From: Bacillota bacterium
Lineage (GTDB): Bacteria; Bacillota; Clostridia; Christensenellales; QAND01
Direction: 5' to 3'
DNA length: 11,240 bases
Assembly (NCBI GenBank): GCA_019415425.1
Contig: DXZF01000410.1
Location: 1-11,240, forward strand
Positions 6,732-11,240 of the stretch are shown here, in pieces. Position 1 is the stretch's first letter, and the number at the start of each line of letters is the position of its first letter. The position numbers and the translations under genes are program-made. The notes beneath the pieces were generated by a model, which saw only the letters and a list, made by a program, of their open reading frames with translations, ran no database searches and had not been told where the DNA came from.

Positions 6732-7061
6732 ATGAAAAAAATGGCCGTTGCGCTCAGCGCACTGTTGTGTCTGTTTCTGTTTGCGGGCTGTGGAAAATCC
6801 ACCCCCATTCAGGGCACGTGGATGGATGACGCGGGCAATGTGTACCGGTTTGAAAAGGACTTGACCTTCAGCATCGACACGGGCGACGAGATCACCGTCG
6901 GCGGCACGTTCAGCGTGCCGGAGGAGAGCAACCAGGTCACCTTCTTGATGAGCATCCCCGAGGGCCAGCCCGTGACCACACAGGCCACCTTCGCCATCGA
7001 GGACGACACGCTCACCATCACCGGCACCGACGGGTCTGTCACCGTACTGCATAAGAGCTGA
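6732..7061 (+). CDS. Small lipoprotein with a single beta-rich GTW domain (second of the tandem pair)
   Basis: This is a 109-aa secreted lipoprotein, clearly related in design to the gene before it. It has the signal MKKMAVALSALLCLFLFAGC with lipobox Cys20, then IQGTWMDDAGNVYRFEKD (26-43), GGTFSVPE and DDTLTITGTDGSVTV at the end. The shared pattern is GTW, an aromatic YRF strand, GTFSV, and a closing LTIT strand, with little identity elsewhere, so the duplication is probably old or the copies have diverged in ligand. The ATG at 6732 is chosen because GAGAGGA ends nine nt upstream. The earlier in-frame ATG at 6723 abuts that site with no spacing and would add only three residues. The gene is followed by a strong terminator. 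Function and ligand are unknown; it should sit on the outer face of the membrane. Confidence 0.85.
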   Translation: MKKMAVALSALLCLFLFAGCGKSTPIQGTWMDDAGNVYRFEKDLTFSIDTGDEITVGGTFSVPEESNQVTFLMSIPEGQPVTTQATFAIEDDTLTITGTDGSVTVLHKS

Positions 7062-7063
7062 AC

Positions 7064-7088
7064 AAGGGCGGCCGCTGGCCGCCTTTTT
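7064..7088 (+). terminator. Strong intrinsic terminator after the tandem lipoproteins
   Basis: A perfect 7-bp GC stem (GGCGGCC 7067-7073, GGCCGCC 7077-7083) with a GCT loop is followed by TTTTT (7084-7088). Preceding A residues can extend the stem into the T-run. It separates the lipoprotein unit from ddh. Confidence 0.9.
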
Positions 7089-7129
7089 CCAAATGTCGGA
7101 CTTTGGTCTGTTGTAAGGAGGAAACGCAT

Positions 7130-8032
7130 ATGTCAAACAAGATTCGCGCTGCCGTGGTCGGCTACGGCAACATCGGCAAAGCCGCGGTGGAGGCGCTGCG
7201 CGCCAATGAGGATTTTACGCTCTGTGGCGTGGTGCGCCGCAATCCCGATGCCCCGCAGCCCGCAGAGCTGAGCGACGTGCCCGTCGTGGGCGAGATCGAC
7301 GCCCTGGGGGAAGTGGACATCGCGCTGATCTGCGCGCCCACGCGCTCGGTGCCCGAGATGGCGTCCGCCCTTTTGCAAAAGGGCATTCGCACGGTGGACA
7401 GCTATGACATCCACACCGGCGTGCCCGCCCTGCACGAGCAGCTGCACGCCATTGCCAAGGCACACGGCACCGTCAGCGTCATGTCGGCCGGCTGGGATCC
7501 CGGCAGCGACAGCGTCATCCGCGCGCTCATGCTGGCGCTGACGCCGCACGGCATCACGTACACCAACTTCGGCCCCGGCATGAGCATGGGCCATTCCACG
7601 GCCGTCAAGAACATGGACGGCGTCAAAGACGCGCTGTCCATGACCATCCCGCTGGGCACCGGCGTGCATCGCCGCATGGTGTACATCGAGCTGGAGGACG
7701 GCTACGAGGCGGACGAGGTCATCGCGCGCATCAAATCCGACGACTACTTCGTGCGCGATGAGACGCACGTGCAGGTGGTGGACAGCGTGCAACCGCTGTA
7801 CAACATGGCGCACGGCGTGCTGCTGGAGCGCAACGGCGTCTCGGGCGCAGCGCACAACCAGCGCATCGAATTCCGCATGAGCATCAACAACCCCTCGCTC
7901 ACCGCACAGGTGATGGTGGCCTGCGCCCGCGCGGCCATGAAGCTCGACCCCGGCTGTTACACCATGATCGAGATTCCGCCCATCGCGCTGTTGCCTGGGG
8001 ATCCCAAAGAGCACATCGCACATCTGGTCTGA
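7130..8032 (+). CDS. ddh: meso-Diaminopimelate dehydrogenase (NADPH-dependent)
   Basis: Ddh (EC 1.4.1.16) makes meso-diaminopimelate in one step by NADPH-dependent reductive amination of L-2-amino-6-oxopimelate, bypassing the succinylase or acetylase branches of lysine and peptidoglycan synthesis. The 300-aa protein has an N-terminal Rossmann motif GYGNIG (11-16). RR (36-37) follows the second strand, suited to the NADP phosphate. DSYDIH lies at 90-95, SAGWDPG at 119-125, GPGMSMGHS at 148-156 and GCYTMIEIP near the end; these are the hallmark substrate-site blocks. The 300-residue length and blocks such as GPGMSMGHS match the shorter Symbiobacterium-type enzymes rather than the 320-aa Corynebacterium form (from memory). 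The ATG at 7130 has AAGGAGG eight nt upstream; the frame extends nine codons further without support. Terminators lie on both sides, yet no clear promoter is visible in the 41 nt upstream. Confidence 0.95.
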   Translation: MSNKIRAAVVGYGNIGKAAVEALRANEDFTLCGVVRRNPDAPQPAELSDVPVVGEIDALGEVDIALICAPTRSVPEMASALLQKGIRTVDSYDIHTGVPALHEQLHAIAKAHGTVSVMSAGWDPGSDSVIRALMLALTPHGITYTNFGPGMSMGHSTAVKNMDGVKDALSMTIPLGTGVHRRMVYIELEDGYEADEVIARIKSDDYFVRDETHVQVVDSVQPLYNMAHGVLLERNGVSGAAHNQRIEFRMSINNPSLTAQVMVACARAAMKLDPGCYTMIEIPPIALLPGDPKEHIAHLV

Positions 8033-8037
8033 TGCCG

Positions 8038-8073
8038 AGCGCGCCAGCAGCCTGTCTGCCGGCGCGCTTTTTT
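8038..8073 (+). terminator. Strong intrinsic terminator after ddh
   Basis: An 8-bp stem, AGCGCGCC (8038-8045) with GGCGCGCT (8061-8068), is continued inside by GCAG/CTGC after one mismatch, and the T-run 8068-8073 follows. It separates ddh from the aldolase gene only 28 nt away, which leaves little room for a new promoter. Confidence 0.88.
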
Positions 8074-8101
8074 CCATTTTAACAAAGAGAGGAAGATTGC
8101 C

Positions 8102-8875
8102 ATGCTCGTTCCCAACCGTGCCAAGCAAAAACTGCAGAGCGGCGGCGCCCTGTTGGGCGTGATGCTCACGCTCAAGGACCCGTCCATCGCCGAAATCCTC
8201 GCGCTGTCCGGCATGGATTATCTGTGCATCGACTGCGAGCACACCCTGTTCAACGAAGAGACCATCATGCACATCGTGCGCGCGGCGCACCTGCACGGCA
8301 CCATGTGCCTGATCCGCCCCGAGACGCTTGACCACGACGCCATCGGCCGCCTGATGGACATCGGATGCGACGGCATCATGGCGCCGGATATCGAGACGGC
8401 GGCACAGGCGCGCGCCGTGGTGGAAGCCGTCAAGTTTGCGCCGATGGGCCGCCGGGCCATCGCGCCCACCTGCCGGGCCGCACACTTTGGCTGCGACATG
8501 GATGCGGCCGCCTTTGCCGCCGCCACAAACGAGCACACTGTGGTGTGCGTCATCGTCGAGTCCATCGAAGGGTTGCGCCATCTGGATGAAATCCTCGCCG
8601 TAGACGGCATCGACGTATTCGTCGTCGGCCCCAACGACCTGGCCTCGTCCATGGGCCTGCCGGGGCAGAAAGACCACCCCGATGTGCAGCGCGAGGTCAT
8701 GGCGGCTGCGGCCAAGGTCAAGGCCGCGGGCAAGGCGTTTGGCGGCGTGGGCGGCACGCCGCAGGAGATTCGCCATCAGATCGAGGACAACGGCTTTATG
8801 GACATCAACGTCGGCTCGGATCAGGGCCTGCTGCGCAAAGCGGCCATGGCGCTGACGCGGGATTTTCGCGCATGA
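8102..8875 (+). CDS. HpcH/HpaI family aldolase (class II pyruvate-type aldolase)
   Basis: Enzymes of this family (HpaI, RhmA, GarL) reversibly cleave 2-keto-hydroxy acids to pyruvate and an aldehyde in a TIM barrel with a divalent metal. The 257-aa length is typical. Expected active-site residues are in place: CEH at 45-47 (catalytic His47), Arg72 in LIRPE, the metal ligand Glu153 in IVESIEG, and Asp179 in VVGPNDLASSMGLPG (174-188). The block GIMAPDIETAAQA (91-103) corresponds to the family GIMVP motif. The residue two before Glu153 is Ile, where HpaI has Gln, and the usual DLEH is DCEH; the substrate may therefore differ. It cannot be named from sequence alone. AGAGAGGAAG lies about seven nt before the ATG. 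The stop overlaps the start of the GNAT gene as ATGA, so the two products are probably made together. Confidence 0.9.
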   Translation: MLVPNRAKQKLQSGGALLGVMLTLKDPSIAEILALSGMDYLCIDCEHTLFNEETIMHIVRAAHLHGTMCLIRPETLDHDAIGRLMDIGCDGIMAPDIETAAQARAVVEAVKFAPMGRRAIAPTCRAAHFGCDMDAAAFAAATNEHTVVCVIVESIEGLRHLDEILAVDGIDVFVVGPNDLASSMGLPGQKDHPDVQREVMAAAAKVKAAGKAFGGVGGTPQEIRHQIEDNGFMDINVGSDQGLLRKAAMALTRDFRA

Positions 8876-9378
8876 GCGATCCCGTTTTCCGCATCGCCAC
8901 GCTGCGGGATCTGCCCGCAGTGGACGGGTTGTTCCGCTCGGCCATCGACCACCTGCGCTCTGTGGGCATCGACCAGTGGGATCACGTGTACCCCGCCCGC
9001 TCCGACTTTGCCGACGACATTGCCATGGGCACGATGCACCTGATGGAGCACTCGGAGCGGCTTTTGGCCGTGGGCGTGGTCAACTGCGTACAGGAGCCGG
9101 AGTGGGCTGCGGCGGCTACATGGCAGTACTGCCCCGAGCGCGTGTGCGCACTGCACCGGCTGTGCGTGCACCCGCATTGCCAGTCGCACGGGGTCGGCCG
9201 GCAGATGCTCGCCTACCTCGAGTCGCTGGCGCGCTCCCAGGGCTTTGGCGCCATCCGTTTGGACGCCTTTTTGCAAAATCCCCACGCCATCCGCTTTTAC
9301 GAGCGCATGGGCTACCGGTATGCGGGCGCCGTGCGCTTTCGCAAGGGCATGTTCGGCTGCTACGAAAAGGCGCTGTAA
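8872..9378 (+). CDS. GNAT-family N-acetyltransferase
   Basis: This 168-aa protein should transfer an acetyl group from acetyl-CoA to an amine. The N-terminal part, FRIATLRDLPAVDGLF (6-21), and GIDQWDHVYP (32-41) are typical of the family, the latter of a subset of small GNAT enzymes. Motif A is RLCVHPHCQSHGVGRQML (96-113), with the acetyl-CoA pyrophosphate loop QxxGxG at 104-109. Motif B follows as LDAFLQNPHAIRFYERMGYR (130-149), with Asn136 and the likely general acid Tyr143. The start ATG at 8872 overlaps the aldolase stop by 4 nt, so it is likely translated by coupling. Its substrate is unknown. The coupling hints at a product related to the aldolase reaction, but stand-alone GNATs often join unrelated operons. 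Confidence 0.9.
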   Translation: MSDPVFRIATLRDLPAVDGLFRSAIDHLRSVGIDQWDHVYPARSDFADDIAMGTMHLMEHSERLLAVGVVNCVQEPEWAAAATWQYCPERVCALHRLCVHPHCQSHGVGRQMLAYLESLARSQGFGAIRLDAFLQNPHAIRFYERMGYRYAGAVRFRKGMFGCYEKAL

Positions 9379-9519
9379 GCGGGCCGCTGCGCCATCGCCT
9401 GCCCGCCTTTGTGCGCGGGCTTCCCTGGGCATGCCGGCCGCCGGCGCACAGATGCGCCCGGCAGTTTCCCGCACAAAAGGCGCACAAGCAGCGCGCGGCG
9501 CAGCAGTTGCGCACATGCA
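9379..9519. other. Hairpin-rich intergenic stretch downstream of the GNAT gene
   Basis: No gene is apparent. GCGGGC (9379-9384) can pair with GCCCGC (9401-9406), which can alternatively pair with GCGGGC at 9414-9419. A 9-bp hairpin with one bulged C and a CAGA tetraloop forms at 9440-9462. None has a good T-run, so these may act as 3' end stabilisers or weak terminators for the GNAT transcript before the stronger hairpin at 9520-9547. Confidence 0.4.
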
Positions 9520-9547
9520 AAAGAGGGGGGCACATGCCTCCCTCTTT
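9520..9547. terminator. Bidirectional terminator between convergent GNAT and lipoprotein genes
   Basis: AAAGAGGG (9520-9527) pairs with CCCTCTTT (9540-9547). The inner GGC/GCC pairs, with a G-U wobble in the plus RNA, close an ACAT loop, giving about 12 bp. The A/T-ended stem supplies TTT on the plus strand and TTTT on the minus strand. It ends 15 nt past the stop of the minus-strand lipoprotein gene (9562), so it probably serves both directions. Confidence 0.75.
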
Positions 9548-9561
9548 GATTGCGATCTCGT

Positions 9562-10083
9562 CTACGGCAAGTCGACCTGCGCCGACTCCATGCGCACGAT
9601 GGCGGCGCCGGAGTTGGCGTCCTCCACCACGTTATCGCCCGACAGCCGCGCGCCCAAACTGCCATAGCGGTCCTGGATTTCCTGCGGCTGCGCGGCGCTA
9701 CTGGAGACGAACTCCACCCGCGCCAACACGCTGTGCGCGCCGTTTTGCTGCGCCAGGCCGTTGACGCCGCTCGTGGCAAAGCTGGCCGTACACACGCCGT
9801 TCTTCTGCATGATGTCCTCGTTCAGATCCAGCAGGTTATCCAGATCGTCCATCAGGTACACCGTCACAAAGGCGCCCTCCGGAATGTCGCTCGTGCACGT
9901 GACCACATAGCGATCCCCCTGCACTGTCAAATCCACCCGGCCGGTGATGGTCAGCTTGTCCTCCGCCGAGAGCGTGGGCGCCGGCGCCGCAGTGCCCGTG
10001 GGCGCCACGTGATCGCCACCGCATCCCGCCACGAGCGCGCCGACCAAAAGCGCCATGCACAGCGCCCGTATCCTGTTTTTCAT
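9562..10083 (-). CDS. Lipoprotein of unknown function behind the DegV-family gene
   Basis: This 173-aa lipoprotein has signal MKNRIRALCMALLVGALVAGC, with lipobox LVAGC (17-21, Cys21), then a Gly/Ala/Pro/Thr-rich tether (about 22-42) and one predominantly beta domain (43-173). It contains LTITGRVDLTVQGDRYVVTCTSDIPEGAFVTVYL-type alternating strands, reminiscent of an Ig- or C2-like sandwich, and an EIQDRYGSLGARLSGDNV segment near the end. I do not recognise the family. Three more in-domain cysteines do not suggest a known motif. The ATG at 10081-10083 has AAGGGG seven or so nt upstream and directly opens the signal peptide; the open frame continues 32 codons upstream into the degV-family gene without support. 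It lies 22 nt behind that gene in the same direction, so the two probably form an operon, closed by the hairpin at 9520-9547. Confidence 0.82.
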   Translation of the reverse strand: MKNRIRALCMALLVGALVAGCGGDHVAPTGTAAPAPTLSAEDKLTITGRVDLTVQGDRYVVTCTSDIPEGAFVTVYLMDDLDNLLDLNEDIMQKNGVCTASFATSGVNGLAQQNGAHSVLARVEFVSSSAAQPQEIQDRYGSLGARLSGDNVVEDANSGAAIVRMESAQVDLP

Positions 10084-10105
10084 TCCAGTTCCCCTTCCCC
10101 TACGC

Positions 10106-10945
10106 CTATTTTTCTTCCCAAAATACGCCAAAGGCATTGGGGCCAATGTGCGTGCCCACCACGCTGCCGATGCCCGCAAAGATGATCTCCTTGGGCTGCA
10201 CGTGGCGCTTGAGCAATTCGATAAACTTCAGCGCCGGCTCCTGTACCGACGAGTACCCGACGCCAATGGTCTGATTTTTCAGGTCCCTGCCCGTCTCCAG
10301 CACGTAGCGAAGCACCCACTCCATGCCCTTGGAATAGCTGCGCGCCTTGTGGATGACGGCGTTGGAGCCGTCCTTGAGCACGTTGATGATGGGCTTGATG
10401 TTCAACACGCTGGCCATGCGCGCGGAAACGGCGCTGATGCGCCCGCCGCGGCGCAGATACTCCACGGTATCCAGGACGATCAGCGTGCGCAGGCTGGCCA
10501 CCCGCTTTCTGCAGTGCTGTACGATCGTATCGTGCGGCACGCCCGCACGCGCCATGCGCGCGCCGTCCAAAAGCGAAAGCCCGCTGCCCTCCGCCGCGGT
10601 ACGCGTATCGATCACATCCACCTTGCCGTCCACCATCTCTGCTGCGACGCAGGCGCTCTGGTACGAGCCGCTCAGCGCAGAGGAGCAGGTAAAGCAGATG
10701 ACGCTGTCGCCATCGCGCAGGCCCTGTTCAAATGCCTCCTTGTACTGGTTGGGCGAAGGGGCCGACGTAATGGGCATCTGTTTGTACTGCTGCACCATGC
10801 GGAACAACATCTGCGTATCCACTTCGGACTTATCCAGATACGTCGCGTTCGCAATGCTCACTTTGAGCGGGATGGTCCGGATGTCGTATTCCGCATACAT
10901 CGGTTCCGGCAAATCACAGGTGCTGTCTGCTATGATTGTAACCAT
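10106..10945 (-). CDS. DegV family fatty-acid-binding protein (FakB-like)
   Basis: DegV-family proteins bind a single long-chain fatty acid; FakB members present it to the kinase FakA for phosphorylation and phospholipid synthesis. The 279-aa length is standard. Conserved blocks are: ADSTCDLP (6-13); ITSAPSPNQY (59-68), which carries the fatty-acid carboxylate loop; SSALSGSYQSA (88-98); VIDTRTAAEGSGL (111-123); VEYLRRGGRIS (161-171); and the C-terminal GTHIGPNAFGVFW (264-276). Thr60-Ser61 and the HIGPN motif (consensus H-x-GPG) are the usual head-group contacts. The last Gly of that motif is Asn here, a common-looking but notable change. The ATG at 10943-10945 follows AAGGTGG and is about 52 nt from the start expected from the promoter at 11004-11032. 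No fakA-like gene is in the window, so partner and ligand are inferred only. Confidence 0.94.
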   Translation of the reverse strand: MVTIIADSTCDLPEPMYAEYDIRTIPLKVSIANATYLDKSEVDTQMLFRMVQQYKQMPITSAPSPNQYKEAFEQGLRDGDSVICFTCSSALSGSYQSACVAAEMVDGKVDVIDTRTAAEGSGLSLLDGARMARAGVPHDTIVQHCRKRVASLRTLIVLDTVEYLRRGGRISAVSARMASVLNIKPIINVLKDGSNAVIHKARSYSKGMEWVLRYVLETGRDLKNQTIGVGYSSVQEPALKFIELLKRHVQPKEIIFAGIGSVVGTHIGPNAFGVFWEEK

Positions 10946-11003
10946 GGTTCCACCTTTCCGCCGTCGCCGGCAGCTCTATCCGTCGTTGCTGTAAGTTGCA
11001 TCT

Positions 11004-11032
11004 ATTTTACTAAAGTATGCCCAAAAAGTAAA
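11004..11032 (-). promoter_or_regulatory. Sigma-A type promoter for the DegV-lipoprotein operon
   Basis: On the minus strand TTTACT (11032-11027) and TAAAAT (11009-11004) are separated by 17 nt in an AT-rich patch. The predicted transcript start is near 10997, giving a leader of about 50 nt before the DegV-family start codon. Confidence 0.7.
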
Positions 11033-11058
11033 GAAAACACTGACCATACGCACCCAAC

Positions 11059-11089
11059 AAAAAAGGGAATGGTCCGTTCCACTCCCTTT
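11059..11089 (-). terminator. Strong intrinsic terminator for a minus-strand gene entering from the right
   Basis: In the minus-strand RNA, AAAGGGA (11089-11083) pairs with TCCCTTT (11068-11062). A G-U pair and TGG/CCA continue the stem to about 11 bp around a 6-nt loop, followed by a run of T residues (11064-11059). The wobble pair forms only in the minus-strand transcript, supporting that direction. It lies about 65 nt beyond the stop at 11153. Confidence 0.85.
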
Positions 11090-11152
11090 ATCGTGTATGC
11101 GCGTGTCACCAGATGGACCCCACCATGGCAATTCGCGTCATTTGCCGTATCC

Positions 11153-11240
11153 CTAATCCTCATCCACCATCCGCGCCTGCAGCCGGGCCGCGCTGTGGTG
11201 CAGCATGGCGTATAGCGCAGCTGCCAGCACGGCGCAGAGC
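11153..11240 (-). CDS. C-terminal end of an unidentified, probably membrane, protein (5' end outside window)
   Basis: Only 28 codons are visible before a TAG at 11153-11155. They read LCAVLAAALYAMLHHSAARLQARMVDED: a hydrophobic stretch followed by an amphipathic, charged end, as in a protein finishing with a membrane helix and a short cytosolic tail. The strong minus-strand terminator at 11059-11089 supports a gene ending here. One other minus-strand frame is also open to the edge, but its composition (many Cys, Trp and Arg) is not protein-like. Family unknown. Confidence 0.5.
   Translation of the reverse strand, partial: LCAVLAAALYAMLHHSAARLQARMVDED

Noticed and set aside
7133..8776. 547-codon open frame on the minus strand, antisense to ddh and the aldolase
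   Set aside because: Its translation is rich in His, Ala, Arg and Asp with no domain character. It mirrors two well-supported plus-strand enzymes and is a GC-bias shadow.
11106..11141. Tiny minus-strand frame starting MTRIAMVGSIW after the right-edge gene
   Set aside because: It is only 11 codons long with no clear ribosome binding site and no conserved feature.
10055..11215. 386-codon plus-strand frame opposite the DegV-family gene
   Set aside because: The translation is low-complexity (His/Arg/Ala-rich), crosses the promoter and terminator of minus-strand genes and has no recognisable motif.

Overview
The window looks like a chromosomal segment of an endospore-forming, high-GC member of the Firmicutes (class Clostridia or a relative). 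This rests on a complete gerA-gerB-gerC spore germinant receptor operon, a cdaA-cdaR c-di-AMP synthesis pair, a Symbiobacterium-type meso-diaminopimelate dehydrogenase, a DegV/FakB-type fatty-acid-binding protein and several small lipoproteins of clostridial style. Strong AGGAGG-like ribosome binding sites, frequent TTG/GTG starts and 1-17 nt gene overlaps fit this. No species is assigned.

Left part, minus strand (1-6172). Reading leftwards from 6172, gerA, gerB, gerC and a 50-residue two-helix membrane microprotein are all overlapped end to start. After a gap of about 190 nt, a housekeeping promoter with an extended -10 (1932-1960) starts a second unit. That unit holds a 135-aa coiled-coil protein of unknown function with a TTG start, then the diadenylate cyclase cdaA (TTG start), then cdaR, which overlaps cdaA by 4 nt and runs off the left edge. 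The first unit builds the spore inner-membrane germinant receptor. The second makes and regulates c-di-AMP, linked in Firmicutes to cell-wall and osmotic homeostasis.

Middle part, plus strand (6267-9378). Divergent from gerA, a sigma-A promoter drives two tandem paralogous lipoproteins of about 110 aa, closed by a strong terminator. Then come ddh (a one-step route to meso-DAP for peptidoglycan and lysine) with its own terminator, and a coupled pair: an HpcH/HpaI-family aldolase and a GNAT acetyltransferase overlapping by 4 nt.

Right part, minus strand (9562-11240). A promoter at 11004-11032 drives a DegV-family protein and a 173-aa lipoprotein 22 nt behind it. This unit converges on the GNAT gene across a hairpin-rich region with a bidirectional terminator. 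At the far right the C-terminal end of another minus-strand gene is probably present, followed by a strong terminator.

No insertion sequences, CRISPR arrays, tRNA or rRNA genes were seen, and no non-coding gap exceeds 300 nt. The most interesting unexplained items are the microprotein coupled to gerC, the coiled-coil protein heading the cdaA operon, the low-complexity insertion in GerC, the tandem lipoproteins and the DegV-lipoprotein pair.
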